Shown in pieces: positions 43,055 to 53,873 of a stretch of DNA of 64,000 nucleotides; the first letter of the stretch is position 1; each line of letters opens with the position of its first letter. This DNA is from Hirsutella rhossiliensis (lineage: Eukaryota > Ascomycota > Sordariomycetes > Hypocreales > Ophiocordycipitaceae): the NCBI RefSeq assembly GCF_020360975.1, contig NW_025408680.1:1674001-1738000 (forward strand), read 5' to 3'. The notes under the pieces are model-generated. The model was given only the letters and a program-made list of their open reading frames with translations. It did no database searches and was not told where the DNA came from. A program made the translations under genes and the position numbers.

Positions 43055-43511
43055 ATGGGCGAGCGCGACATTCCAGGTATCCAAGACATAAGACTCTCCT
43101 GCCATAATACGACTACTGAGCTCGCGGAGGGCGGCGACATTTACACAGGGATCATAGTGTCCAGACAGAAGCATACCCTTTCGCAAGTTATCTTCGATAT
43201 GGCGGTAATAAAGTCCAGGATAACGCCAGTATTCACGTCATTTCCAGGCTAACAAAGCTCTGTCTTCTAAGGTCGGCGATGAAGCTCTCGCCGGGAAAGC
43301 AGAGAAAGATATAACTCAGGCTTTCCTTCCGACCGCGAACCCTCGAACCATATACTTCAAGGGTTACTACCTTTCGATTTACAATCAGCAGACGGGTGAC
43401 TACAAGACGCACATTGATAATGAAGTCGCGTCTACAGAATACAAAGGCCATTTCGTCCCTGCAGGATACGGTGTTTATGTCAGGGGGGGTAGTGTGTATT
43501 TTCAAGCCTGA
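43055..43511 (+). CDS. Small spliced hypothetical protein (137 residues)
   Basis: Exon 1 is 43055-43204 (ATG, 50 codons, MGERDIPGIQDIRLSCHNTT). The intron is 43205-43247 (43 bp, GTAATA...TTCCAG, phase 0). Exon 2 is 43248-43511, ending TGA. After splicing the frame is open throughout, and the second exon has folded-protein composition (TIYFKGYYLSIYNQQTG, GHFVPAGYGVYVRGG). No family recognised and no signal peptide. The intron is at the short end for fungi, so the model needs transcript support. It ends 2 bp before the stop codon of the convergent gene 43514-44555. Confidence 0.5.
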
Positions 43512-43513
43512 GA

Positions 43514-44555
43514 TTACATGGCATGCTGAAGACCGAAGAGGCTTGTGAGACGATAGCCGTCGAAGTTGCCACACCACAGGGTGACAGAGACATCTTGGGT
43601 GTTGTCTTTCGGGAATAGAGTCGCCAAGCAGCCCGTTGTTGCGTAGCCCTGATTTCTTTCCCACTTGAAGAGGCGGCTGTTCTGTACGGCCCCTCTAAAT
43701 GGCTCAGGCAAATCTGCGACAATACTAGCCGGCGCATTCGTGCACATATGCTTCATTTCTGTCGGTACCACGTCAACAAGTAATCACTTGTACATCCCTC
43801 GAGACATTACCTCGGTTTTCTTTGGCTGGCGGTGGCGAAGTGACAAGTGGATGCCTTCGTTCTGGCCGCGTGGATGACTGCTGGACTGTCTTGTTCTGGT
43901 TGTTATCTGGGATACTCTTGTTTCGAGACAAGAAGAGCGAGTCAGATGCGATCTCAGTAGAGTCGTCGCCACTCTTCGCCGCGATGGCAGTGCCTTGTGT
44001 GCCTAGGCTTTTTTGAACACATGATGGCGATTCCAGCCGGCGTCTCTTTCGTGCTCTAGTTTCTCCTGATAACACCGATGTGTCGCCTCGCCCGGTATCT
44101 GTATTTTCCTTGGCTTGTCTTGCAGAGGCGTAAATTTTTTGGAATACCTCATTCTTTCCTTTGCAATAGAATGTTAATCGCCTGAAGATCTCTTGGCGAT
44201 TGATGCAAGAAACATGCTGCGACGTCATATATGCTCGGACGTGCGATGCCTTGAAGGATCGTCGTATCGTCTTCAGTCGCCTCTCGTCGAAAGAGATGGA
44301 GCAAAAGCCCAACTCATCCAATGTCAATTTGGAAACCTCCAGGCAAAAGCCACTGTCAGTAACGCCCTCATTGAGCGCTTTGACGAATGTGGAGCATTTT
44401 TTGAGAACATTTGACTCCAGTAACGGAGTTTGAAGATGTTTCTTCGTGCGTTCGAAGCACTCAACTGATCTCCTCTGGTACTTTAGGTCATCGATCCGCT
44501 TTGCGGCGTCGCCAAGCAGCTCAGGATGACGAAATAGGTCCATACTGCATGCCAT
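43514..44555 (-). CDS. Spliced hypothetical protein (329 residues)
   Basis: Exon 1 is 44555-43811 and exon 2 is 43758-43514. The intron 43759-43810 (52 bp, GTAATG...ACAG, TTGAC branch-like, phase 1) joins AKENR to EMKHMC, and 990 bases give 329 codons plus stop. The N-terminal 150 residues look alpha-helical (RIDDLKYQRRSVECFERTKKHL, FCLEVSKLTLDELGF, RRLKTIRRSFKASHVRAYM). The middle is basic and low in complexity with a nuclear-signal-like RARKRRRLE. The C-terminal part (EPFRGAVQNSRLFKW, DVSVTLWCGNFDGYRLTSLFG) looks folded. Family unknown; a nuclear role is only a guess from the basic cluster. Confidence 0.6.
43759..43810 (-). other. Intron of the 329-residue gene
   Basis: 52 bp, GTAATG donor, CAG acceptor. 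Without it the frame is closed by a TGA just downstream; with it the reading continues for 81 codons. Confidence 0.6.
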
Positions 44556-45985
44556 TTATTGCTAAACAAGAAATGGGGGTAGTCGGGAAAAAGCTGCTCG
44601 CGCCAGGTAATTTGGTGGCGGATGAATATGCGATGAGTTGATTTGCGGCGGCTTGGTCTGGGACGAGGTGTTGGAAATGAAATTAGGATGTGAATTGGTC
44701 CAGGGACGATGCGATCAAGTGGGGGGTTTTTAAATGATATGCGTGGCCGATTGATCATGTCTCAATCATCCCGTCCCAGATTATCTTGTCCCAAAGCACT
44801 TCCTTCCCCTCAACCCCTCTCCCCCACCCCTCACCGCCCTCCCCCCTCCCTGCACTCTTTCTTTGGTGGCGCTCTAGTTATTGGACTCAATTCAATCAAC
44901 GTCGAGAGTGGTAGGATGAATTCTGGAGCAGTGAAATCCTAGGGATTGTGTAATAGAAAAGCTTCCGTCTATTACCGATCACAACGAGATCAGCATCGTC
45001 AAATTAACCCCCATGTTCTTTCTCCTCCCGCCACATCTTACTGTGCACAGGGAAAGGTCCCCTCCAAGGGTTGTCAGCCGTGCATGGGTGCAACTCAAAC
45101 CACAGCCGACGGACATACGATTTGTGACCATGACCACGGAACGCGACCTTGCTGTGTTGGTTCACGCATGCTGATCTAACCACGTCAGCATGGGTGAAGT
45201 AAATGTGGCTGTTCTCTCAGCGGATGAAGAGATGATTATACAGTATCATCGCCGAGGTTCTTGAAACATAGCTGTCCCTTCTTTATGGGCATGAAATAGG
45301 AGGCGACACTGGGGGAAGAGATGTAACAGACGGGTCTCACAGACTCCTGGTGCGTCTGCCATCCCTGACGCGAACCCCTCTGCGGCCTCGCGAATTAAGG
45401 ACAGCCGAGTGTGAATGGGTAGGAGGAGCCCGAGTCCTACAGCCATAAATCTGGGCTGGTACTCATTTTGGCAAGGCACGAACTGAGCTGCCCACCAGGC
45501 GACAGCTGTTCAGGTGGACAGGTTTGGGATGATGAACCGACGCCTTTGTGCCGGCTGCGAGAGCCTTGCCCTATGATCGGGCTATCAATTCAGTGACAAC
45601 ACCTAGGTGCCCATGTATAGGCCGTTTACTGCAATATTAGTTGTAGTCGGAAATCTGCGAGATGCCAAACCCGCTCGGTAAGGTAAGGCTGCCTGATTTC
45701 TGTTCCACACGTACCAAGCAGATTGCGCTGGACGGCGATCGAAGATTAAGTGATGTGTCGTATATCAAGCCTGCTAGAAGGTTTATTCATGAGGTGGCGA
45801 TATTACTACGCAACGCCGCTGTGGCCTGCTAGGCAGCAGCTACTGCGTAATCATGCGATGAACCTTTCATTTGTGTATAAAAGAGCTGCACAATTCCGTA
45901 CGTTCATTCACTCGCTTCTTGTTCTTTAGATAATTCTCATCAATTGCCTGATGCCATCTCTGACCCGTGTGGAGCCAAATGTCTG
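44556..45985. other. No gene recognised
   Basis: Includes a C-rich tract (44810-44850) and a possible promoter with GTATAAAAGAG near 45876. The stretch CTGCTAGGCAGCAGCTACTGCGTAAT near 45828 recalls the palindromes at 26.15 kb. No coding evidence. Confidence 0.35.
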
Positions 45986-45987
45986 AC

Positions 45988-46058
45988 AGTTATGAGCCCA
46001 GCAGCGCTTAGCGCAAACCCGACATGGCTCTAGGGAGGTTATGAGTTCGATTCCAGCT
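45988..46058 (+). other. Possible tRNA-derived sequence (A- and B-box-like)
   Basis: AGCCCAGCAG near 45995 resembles an internal A box, and GAGTTCGATTCC near 46043 a B box, at about tRNA spacing. I could not form convincing acceptor and T stems, so this is at best a tRNA-derived SINE head or a relic, not a tRNA gene. Confidence 0.2.
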
Positions 46059-47100
46059 TCTCTATGGAATAAAAACAAGCAGACACCGGCCACCTGGCCA
46101 CCGATCAGGGGCACAGCCACACGATGCCTCGCTTCAGCTAAGATGCCACAGCCGCTACTAGTTCTACAGCAGTTGTTCCAGAAAGAACTGGGGGGTGTGT
46201 CACGTAACATATAAGGAACTATTATTTCCACATTACGTGTGGGCCTACGCTTTCGCTGTGGCGTAACGGTTACCTGACATGATGCGAACATAAATAGGGT
46301 CTCCCGGCGGCCCTCTGTATCGACGTGATGTGAGCTTCACAACTCTTCATCATCGCGTTTTCGCAGTGCCGTTGGCATTCGCATCAACACACGAAGAGTT
46401 AGAGGGCTCTACATATTCCCAGCAACCAGCATCGTACCTCTGGCACGATGCAAGTCGACAGAGAAGAGCTAGTCGACAGTTGTTTCTTTAAGACGGGAAA
46501 GGACAGCGGGCGACGGGTGACGATGAGAGACTTCGGCGACGAATCATACCCTAATTCTGCGGCCTACCGGTAAATAGGGCCCTGTGGCCGATTCTTTCTA
46601 GCTAGATCATGCATCTTTATCCCTTCTTGTGCTGCCCCTACCTCATGAGTACCAGAATAACAGTCCATCGACAGCCCCTGATCTCTGAGGGGGCATAGTA
46701 GCGAGCTTTCGAAACTGCGTGATACACATCGTTGTCTCTCTGATACACAACGAGAGTAGCGGTGAATTGGAAAATACCATCGATCTCTTCAAACACTTCG
46801 TTTGTCTCAATCACGTCCAAATGCTCGCTCGGAGGAGGTGTATGTATGTATGTGTATTTCACCCGGAGGATTTCTCCTATAGGGCCTAGACGTAAAAGCT
46901 ACTGACATTTCAATACATTAATGCGTAACACCTTAAGCCCCACGGGTCAGCATACGCTACACCAACCTCGCCGCTACTCGCTCCGTGACAGGCCTGCTTG
47001 AAGGCCAATTTCTCCAAGTGTTCAGCGTCCTACCTTCAGCAGCTGAAGCGCGGTCTGTCGAAATCCGAAGTCGAATACCTGTGTGTTAGTATTGTTGAAG
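46059..47100. other. No gene recognised
   Basis: A promoter-like ACATAAATAGGG near 46288 precedes a short open frame at 46448-46573 (ATG, 41 codons) with a GTAAAT at its end, but no matching exon was found. The rest is unremarkable. Confidence 0.35.
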
Positions 47101-47144
47101 GTTAGTGCCATAATCGATCCTAAGTGGATTCTCACTTCCGCTGC

Positions 47145-48496
47145 TTAGCCCGAAGGGCCAGACGCTGCCTGCGTCTCATCCCCAGGGTTCCGCGCCCGAC
47201 AGTTCCGGCTGTACGATTCGTGTGGTCCACCGCAGGGCACGCACTTTGGCACTGTCTCCTTGCATTCTCTGTGGTGATGTTCTGCTTTCGCGCATCTGCC
47301 ACATCTTTGCGGCTTCTTGCATGAAAACGCCTTGTGTCCCATCTCTTGACAGTTGAAGCACTGAATCGGTCCTACGCGGCGTTCAAAAACATTGGTGCAG
47401 GCGGACTCTCCCGCAACATCGAACCACACGCCGTCCAGAAGTCTTTGCGCGTCACTCTCTTTGGTGACATAGATCACCATTGACCCGTACGCTTTGGCTT
47501 TCTCTCTGTTGCTAAGCCAGGTGATCTTGGCAATCGTGACGTAATTCTCGGCTCCGAGCGCCTCAGCTGCGCCCGGCAGAACGTTGCCTTCGGCGTCCAG
47601 CACTGCGGTACGCTTGGTGTTGTCGACTTTGACAGGGTAAAGCTGATCTCTCAGTACCCTGGCTCCCGAAGTTACCGTCTTCTGCGCTGCTTCCTTGACC
47701 TGCTTCAACTCGGTTTGGTCTCTGCATAAAATTTTGATCCGGTCGGGGTTTCGAGCGTCTGTCACGACCGCTGCGCATTTCCAAGTCTCCTGCCTCTGAC
47801 TCTTTCTCATGTCGCTCTCTATGGCCTTTCGGATGTTGCCGATCTGCGTCTGGCACCTGTTCGCTTCTTCGACTCGTGATGTGTCCACCGTACAGTAGAG
47901 ACTATCGCTGACGGCTGTTCGTGCCGATTTAGCTGCTGGTACGGTGCCCCGGTTCATTGTCTGGATCGTCGGCGATGACCCTGCAGCGCTCGCATACGAC
48001 ATCTGCGGACTGCTCTGCAGAGAAGATGCGGGCGTAGCCAGGGTCTCTAACTGCGCTCGGATGTGACGAAGCTCATCTCTCATCTCTTTCCCTTGTTGAT
48101 CCATTTCCTGGATCATCTGCTGTTGCTTGATATGATCTCGTTTTGCGCATCTATCGCTCGGCTGAGCTTTTGCGTTTCTTGACGTGACTCGCTCAAGAGT
48201 TCGAGAACTTTCTGGAGCATGGCTCGGCCTTCGTTCGCGCCACTGCTGCTGCTGGCAACTTTGCGCCGCTCAGTCGCGTCACTGATGGCGACATCATCCG
48301 AGGCAATGCGCGTTGCAAGCCTAGTTGCGCGTGTTGTCTTCTCCGCCAGATCGTCGGGCTGTCGCGCGGCTTCTCGAATTTTGGTGCTTGGCCTCACGAC
48401 GCGTGTCGATCTTTTCGCGGGTGTCGACGCAGGCGACGCGCTTCGCCCCACCATGATCACGGCCTCAGCCGGCGTCTCCATGATGAGGCCCCTCAA
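47145..48496 (-). pseudogene. LINE ORF1 (Gag-like, three zinc knuckles), one frameshift
   Basis: RNA-binding ORF1 protein of a Tad-clade element. From the ATG at 48496 (or the in-frame one at 48481) the N-terminal 125 residues are basic with a coiled-coil segment (MLQKVLELLSESRQETQKL). A one-base frame change near 48115 leads to the main frame. That contains an RRM-like region (CAAVVTDARNPDRIKIL, TIAKITWLS, GSMVIYVTKESDAQRLLDG) and three CCHC knuckles: CFNCQEMGHKAFSC, CGRCAKAEHHHREC, CVPCGGPHESYSRNC. Ends at the TAG at 47145. Confidence 0.85.
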
Positions 48497-48560
48497 TGCC
48501 TAGCTGGCGTTCGCTTCAGGCTTCTTGTCGAGTTCGTCGGATCCCCCCCTCTGCCCGAGT
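47145..48560 (-). mobile_element. Tad-type LINE, 5' part only
   Basis: ORF1 is preserved on the minus strand, preceded by a G-run start (GGGGGGATCC on the minus strand near 48541) as in Tad-like 5' ends. ORF2 (endonuclease, reverse transcriptase) is absent: sequence left of 47145 has no such motifs and no A-rich tail. LINEs usually lose the 5' end, so this 3' loss points to later deletion or recombination. Confidence 0.75.
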
Positions 48561-50039
48561 CTGTGTGTAATAAATGTTGCCGTCAAGGGGAGGGGATGGT
48601 TTTTCGAAGCTGTGACTACACCTCCTCGGAGGAGGTGGCGTTGACATTGCATCGCCTTTTTGGGAACAATGGAGATTTGACTGCGAAAATTATTCCCGGA
48701 GCTATGCTACCAGGTGGGTTTTTAAACTCAACCAGCCCGGCGCTTGGTTGTCATGCACGGGGCCCGCTGACTGGGAAAAGGATAGCGCCTAACGAGTGCC
48801 GGGGTCCATGGTAAGCTACGTAGATACTTCTTGCGGAGCGGATCAAAGTACAAGAGGCACCGATTCTAGGTCTACCACCACCGCGCTTACCCGAGTGACA
48901 GCCCGACAATGTTCGATCGCACGCCCTAAACCAATTCCTCCGCTTCCCAACAAAGTGCCGAACGAATCGGAGAGCTGATGGAAAGAACAGTATCTGGGAG
49001 ATGAGCTTCTGCATATATCGCGACGTGGAAGGATGCCTTGAGAAAACTTCTAGAGGACAGACTGAACGCCCCGTGCCTCACCATCTCTGAGGCGACGAAG
49101 ATCAGCACGCTGATAGCGCGTAGACCGATCTTCTTGACCCACCCATGTAGGCCGAGGCTCTGGACTGGTGTGGGTGCCAGACCTAGTGGTAGAGGTGTGG
49201 ACGTTCCTCGCAGGCCGTTTGGGCCGAGTGCGTCGACTTTCGGGGGCGTCATGCTCGTAACTTCGACGCGCCGCCCTCTCAGCCCCAAACACCACACCCA
49301 TGGTTGCGCCATTTTAGTACAATCCAAAACGGAACGGTTGTGGCCAAATGCTGTCCCTACGGATCGAGAAGATCGCTTTGTCCTAAGTCACCTCGTCTCA
49401 AGACACCTCGCCTCAAGACACCTCGTCTCACGACACCTCGTCTCAAGACACCTCGTCCCTGCAAACCTACCTCTCGGTGAAGCCAGACTTGCACAAAAGC
49501 AAAAGTACTGTTCTCTGGGTCAGGTACTCCTTGATGTGCGGCAAATTTAATCTGCAGCGAGTTGACATGAAACGAGAGCGCCCTTTATCTCCTTCGTCCG
49601 AGGTTATCTTGTCCGAGATCTTCTCTGTAAATCCACACCTCCAACTACCTTCCCGTGCCGCTCTATTCCCGGTCGTTTGTTGACCGCGCCTGGGTGCACG
49701 AAGTTTACATGCAAGACAATATCCGCTTTCCGAAACCCGGTGATTTCGTTGGTCGTACATCGATACACCCCGAGCCGCAACCGGCATAGACTCAGCTTGT
49801 ATCACTGGGTGTGGTACACCTGCTTGGGTGAAGTAATGCAATGGCGTCAATGTTCATCCGTAGCCGATGTCCGAAAGTGAATTTCCTTGTTCTTGGTTCT
49901 TGACCCAAATACATACACCCGGTCTGGCCCCTACTGCTTGTGCTCCGAATCGAAAAGAGACCGACGTTGCATCGTGACGCGATGCATAAAGATGGCACAA
50001 GATATTCTAGTAAAGGGACTTGCCAGAAGCAACTGTAGG
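48561..50039. other. No gene recognised; short palindrome and 15-bp repeats
   Basis: A near-perfect palindrome CACCTCCTCGGAGGAGGTG lies near 48629-48647. A 15-bp tandem array is listed separately. Long unsupported open frames occur on both strands around 49038-49550. Confidence 0.4.
49388..49460. repeat. 15-bp tandem repeat
   Basis: About five copies of a unit close to CACCTCGTCTCAAGA, with single-base variants (GCC, ACG). In frame it would read repeated Leu-Val-Ser-Arg-His, but no gene is supported. Confidence 0.85.
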
Positions 50040-50279
50040 ATGGCATGGTTGCTTGCAGTTATGTTGGCTTGTGAGGTTGTATGCATCTCCATACCTATTT
50101 CTATGCAAGGCGTAGATCTAGCAATCGTATCTGCACCGGTGGTTGCTAGTCTCCTTGACCCTTCATACTTAACGCGTGTGCGGCTATCTTCAAGTGCTCC
50201 AAATATTGAGCAGAAAGGCTGTGATGACTGCCCGTTCAACGCGCTACGTCCTGCCTCAACACATGAGTCTGCCAGTTAA
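50040..50279 (+). CDS. Possible small membrane or secreted protein (79 residues)
   Basis: Open from ATG 50040. The N terminus is strongly hydrophobic (MAWLLAVMLACEVVCISIPI), like a signal peptide or membrane anchor, followed by a second hydrophobic stretch and a Cys pair (CDDCPF). The ATG at 49992 is an alternative start. No homologue recognised and no splice evidence; could be spurious. Confidence 0.25.
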   Translation: MAWLLAVMLACEVVCISIPISMQGVDLAIVSAPVVASLLDPSYLTRVRLSSSAPNIEQKGCDDCPFNALRPASTHESAS

Positions 50280-50584
50280 ACGAAGCCCAGTATTGAGTTA
50301 GAGCGGCCCTTCGGTGTGGGTGGATGCAGTAGTTCTCTGCAGCAGCCGTGCGTCTTGCCTTGCAGCATGCAGCAGGTGATATAGCTAACGACATAGCATA
50401 GAATAGTAATGAGGCACTAAGTTCTCCAACAGCTTAGCATTAGCTCTTCTTGACATTGTACGCGCAGAGAGGGGCTGGTAGTCGCAGAGTTGTAACCCCA
50501 ACATATAAGGCATCAACTGGCGTACGTAAAAGACATGGCCATCACCATTATAAGTCTTCTGCAACAGCTACCTGCAATAAAACG

Positions 50585-51103
50585 ATGGCATCACATGTTG
50601 TCACCCAAGGCTCGATTAGGTGCGGTCATGTCAACGATGCTGATCTAAAGAAGTGCAGCCATGACCAGCCGTGCCGACTTGGAGTCCAACCCTTTCAGAT
50701 CGTCACCGAAAATTGCAAGAGGTGTATGCAGGACCCTCACAAAAGACTCCACTACAATTTTCACGACCTCAAAGATACATCATCTCTACTCCGTTACTGG
50801 TATTGTCGAAAGCTCAGTGAGGATATATCTTTTTGGGGGCCGTCCAAGTTGGACGTGGAAGTGGGCAATCCGGTTTTAAAGAGCATCAGCGCCGAAATGG
50901 AAATAAATATGTGCGAAGCATGGCAGGAAGAGTTCAGAAGATTTGTCAAATTAGCGAGTTGCGGTGCGAGTGCAGTTTTTATGGAGGGTCAAGAGCCGTG
51001 TTCTGTTGATGAGTTAGACAGCGATAAGGGTAGAGCACTTTTAGAAAGGGCGATGGCGATGATTCTTGAGGAGACGAAGAAGCTGAAGGAATTGGCCCAG
51101 TAG
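50585..51103 (+). CDS. Hypothetical Cys/His-rich protein (172 residues)
   Basis: The ATG at 50585 (ACGATGGCA) is preferred over the open 5' extension from 50450. A TATA-like ACATATAAGG lies near 50500. The N-terminal half has regular Cys/His spacing (CGHVNDADLKKCSHDQPC, ENCKRCMQDPH) that could bind zinc. The C-terminal half is helical and acidic (GRALLERAMAMILEETKKLKELA), ending at a TAG. A family of such short fungal proteins may exist, but I do not recognise it. Confidence 0.5.
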   Translation: MASHVVTQGSIRCGHVNDADLKKCSHDQPCRLGVQPFQIVTENCKRCMQDPHKRLHYNFHDLKDTSSLLRYWYCRKLSEDISFWGPSKLDVEVGNPVLKSISAEMEINMCEAWQEEFRRFVKLASCGASAVFMEGQEPCSVDELDSDKGRALLERAMAMILEETKKLKELAQ

Positions 51104-51984
51104 CTAATTATCTTTTCCCATCTCAGAGATATATCCTCTGTTCCTCCCCTTCCCGTCTGAAAATCCTGCCTTTTCTTGATGCTCACGACTAACGGCCCCG
51201 ACGTGGCCGAGATCAGGGACGACCAAGGAAAAACGAGTTTCTTGGTTCTGCGAGCCAGTATGATACCCATCTTGCGGAATTGTCACGGCTGAGAGTCACG
51301 CTTCCTGCAGCAGCGCTGTTGTCTCACAAACCCAATACAGAATGCGGCAACGACACCTTTTGCTCGTATCTTTGACCTTCCTTATTTGGTCCATCTCCAC
51401 CAGAAAACTCATGGTGTCGTCACGGCCACGTTCATTCTGACTGCAGACTCGGGCAAGTTGCCCTCTGCGCAGGCCCATGGCGTTCCGGCCTCCCTAGTCA
51501 AGGCAAGATTAGACGCATGCAGCCCAAAGTGCATGAACCAGGTTGTATGCACTGCTGGTGATGCCGATCTACTGGATGTCTTTATAACCGGGGGCCAACC
51601 GCATTGACCTGTTGAAGACGTGCCGTTCCGCCCACCCTACTCTGGCCAGGCCACTTCAAGGTGGAGGAAGCTCACCCGCCTCATATACGTAAATCATCAT
51701 ATCAACTGTAGCCCAGTCTCAAGGCAATGATGGTGTAACCTTACTATGCACAAAGCACCCCATCACCACCTCACTCTAGGTATGTCTGCCCGTTTTAAAA
51801 GCGACTAGACAACGTCCTGTGGCTCTCTTCATCTAAGCGTTACTTTCCAAGTACCAACATTCGCTGTTATGACTTGACATTATATAAAGCACATCTTGTT
51901 CCGGGCAAGCCCGGTGCTCATATTCTCATTACTCTAAGTCCGAATTCCTCTCTCTCCACCGTTCAAGGTTGCCCGCATTCTGAA
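51104..51984. other. Non-coding, with promoter of the 7-helix gene
   Basis: A TATA box (ATTATATAAAGC) lies near 51879, about 105 bp before the ATG at 51985. No other feature identified. Confidence 0.5.
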
Positions 51985-52891
51985 ATGCTGGTCGAGATTA
52001 CCATTGAGGAGATCACCGAGGCCGGTGTCGTGTTTGCCGTGACCACGATCTTTCTGGCGCCTTACTTGTACTGGATGATCAGAGTCAAGCCACGAGAAGC
52101 TTCGCGTAGGCGAACTTGGGCACTGATTCCCACGGCCTGTCTCCTCTTAGGTACCGGACTAATATTTGCCGCTTTGTTCGGCAGTGCGAGAAATGCACTC
52201 CTACCGGGCGTCCTTACCTACCCCTTCTTCACAGCCTGGAAAGGGGTCACCATGTTATGTGTCGACATCATTGAGGTACACCCCATCCAGGCCTATCTAA
52301 TCACCTCCCAGATATACTCATGGTTTACAGCTTATTCAAGTTATCGATCCCTTGATTTACGTCTATTTTTCTCGGGCAGTCGAGCCTGGCCCCGCCATTA
52401 AGGCGAGAATCATCATATGTGGACTGGTACTGGCCTTTCACCTTCCCTTTATCGGGGCGACCGTCTGGCAATTTAGACGATCTGGTGTCGAATACTGGTG
52501 TGCTGCTCCAATGATGTCTCACTTGACTACCGTTATTATGGTTATGGCGATATGGAGGAAGACACAGTGTTTCCGTCGTTTTGGCCGGCGCTCTAACCAG
52601 CCTCAGCCAGAGCAGCCGACGTCAAACCAGGGGATGCCGTGGCTTGGAGCAGTAAGCGGACTGGTGTTCCTAGCATCATCTGTGCTCCTAGTGTGTTCTG
52701 TGACTGGTCGGGTGAGACACCAGTTTGGAGGTCAGTGTGGACTTTGTCTGGCGATTTTATTTATGCCAGCAGTACCTCTAGACAGTATGATAAGAGAGCG
52801 CCAGAGGAAACGGGTAGAAAGAGAGATGGAGATACAACTATCTGTAGTGATAAAATCCAGCACAGATCGGTCGACAGAGCACCAGGTATAA
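51985..52891 (+). CDS. Seven-helix membrane protein, fungal, unknown function
   Basis: Exon 1 is 51985-52275 and exon 2 is 52331-52891. The 55-bp intron (GTACAC...TTTACAG, CTAAT branch) is phase 0 and removes a frame change. The protein has about 283 residues with seven hydrophobic segments: VVFAVTTIFLAPYLYWMI, ALIPTACLLLGTGLIFAAL, MLCVDIIELIQVIDPLIYVY, ARIIICGLVLAFHLPFIGA, MMSHLTTVIMVMAIW, GAVSGLVFLASSVLLVCSV and CGLCLAILFMPAVPLDSMI. The C-terminal tail is charged. The layout is that of fungal 7-TM receptors or transporters, but no signature identifies a ligand. A truncated copy lies at 19026-19290 (minus strand). Confidence 0.7.
52276..52330 (+). other. Intron of the 7-helix gene
   Basis: 55 bp, GTACACC donor, TCTAATC branch, TTTACAG acceptor, phase 0. 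Joins VDIIE to LIQVIDPLIY within helix 3. Confidence 0.75.
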
Positions 52892-53139
52892 TTCTGAGGG
52901 CACTCAATTAGAGCGACAGTGGTTTACATCACAGTCAGTCCTCTGCCAACAGCTACTTCCTTCAATTTAAGCGTCCCAAGTTTGGGCCACACGCTCATGC
53001 CGCATTAGTCGATACAAACGCTTCAAGTACCTAATCATTCCATAGTTGGAGGCGCGATACGAAGGTGCCTTCCAAAGCGTTAAAGGAAGCCATGCCTTCC
53101 GCGTAAATCATCTCGTACGAATGATCTTCAGTTCAGCTA
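52892..53139. other. Intergenic, promoter of the DUF3295-like gene
   Basis: 248 bp without coding evidence; part of it aligns with the inverted relic near 18.95-19.02 kb. Confidence 0.45.
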
Positions 53140-53847
53140 ATGAAGTACGCTCCTCAAACAAACATCCATGAATTCGTGCATCCTTCTACTCGTCGTTTGA
53201 AAGCCATGTGCAAAACAAGCACCTCCTCGGAGAAGGGCTCGCTCAAGACAACCGGCTCGCCTGGCTCCAAACTCCACGTCATTGAAGGTGTTCAGGCGTT
53301 CAGACGTGCCCTGCCCACATGCACGAACGAAGCATCAATTCTATCTGAAAATGGGGGGGACGACGAGTTTACTATCGACGACTACTGTTCTGATGATAGT
53401 GTCGAGCCGATCATGGATTCGCAGCTGTTCCAGCGTTCTGCACCCCGTCCTGAGACAAGGCAGCGACAATCCCTCATTACACTTATGCTGGAGAGTGAAA
53501 GAGAGCAACAGGCAACCCCAGACAAGCGCAGCAGCGAGGGGCCTCGATCCAACGTTCAAGACACTCTAGCTACATGCGACCGTGGGAAAGCCACGACACC
53601 TCCATCGCCACGAGCGATTCGTCGTGGCATGCTCACGGCCGAGTTGAGTGACTCTCTCCGAATTGGGCTCGTCCGGGGAAGGCAGCAACGAACATTCGTA
53701 ACCGACACCGCGATCAGTCATCAGCTGAATTCAAGACAATTTCCAAAAAAGTCTTACATGAAGGCCAGCGAAGTTAATGCTGGTTCGTGGAACAAATATC
53801 TATTGGAGCAGGCATCTAGGGACGATTACCATTCCAGGGGCTGGTGA
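53140..53847 (+). CDS. DUF3295-like protein
   Basis: 235 residues, one exon. It follows the end of the fungal DUF3295 family, proteins linked to nitrogen/TOR-type regulation in some species. An acidic motif (DDEFTIDDYCSDDS) comes first. Then LFQRS...RQRQSLITLMLESER matches the family's RRSLITLMLxQxER, PPSPRAIRRGMLTAELSDSL matches SPRTTRRNMLATELTESL, and the end WNKYLLEQASRDDYHSRGW matches the usual W..YF....YH.KGW. The N-terminal DUF1752 region of longer members is missing, so this is a short form. Tail to tail with the gene at 53874, 26 bp apart. A decayed copy lies at 18454-19020. Confidence 0.65.
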   Translation: MKYAPQTNIHEFVHPSTRRLKAMCKTSTSSEKGSLKTTGSPGSKLHVIEGVQAFRRALPTCTNEASILSENGGDDEFTIDDYCSDDSVEPIMDSQLFQRSAPRPETRQRQSLITLMLESEREQQATPDKRSSEGPRSNVQDTLATCDRGKATTPPSPRAIRRGMLTAELSDSLRIGLVRGRQQRTFVTDTAISHQLNSRQFPKKSYMKASEVNAGSWNKYLLEQASRDDYHSRGW

Positions 53848-53873
53848 AGACTCATAATTAGAAATCAATACGT

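Noticed and set aside
42896..43186. Minus-strand 96-codon frame
   Set aside because: Opposes exon 1 of the 137-residue gene and has no domain or splice support.
45988..46058. Functional tRNA gene
   Set aside because: Box-like words only; acceptor and T stems do not pair convincingly.
49038..49550. Plus-strand 170-codon frame with Leu-Val-Ser-Arg-His repeats
   Set aside because: Driven by a 15-bp tandem repeat; no domain and an opposing open frame of similar length.
49992..50279. Secreted effector
   Set aside because: The hydrophobic start is suggestive, but there is no homologue, few cysteines and no transcript evidence; kept only as a low-confidence small gene from 50040.
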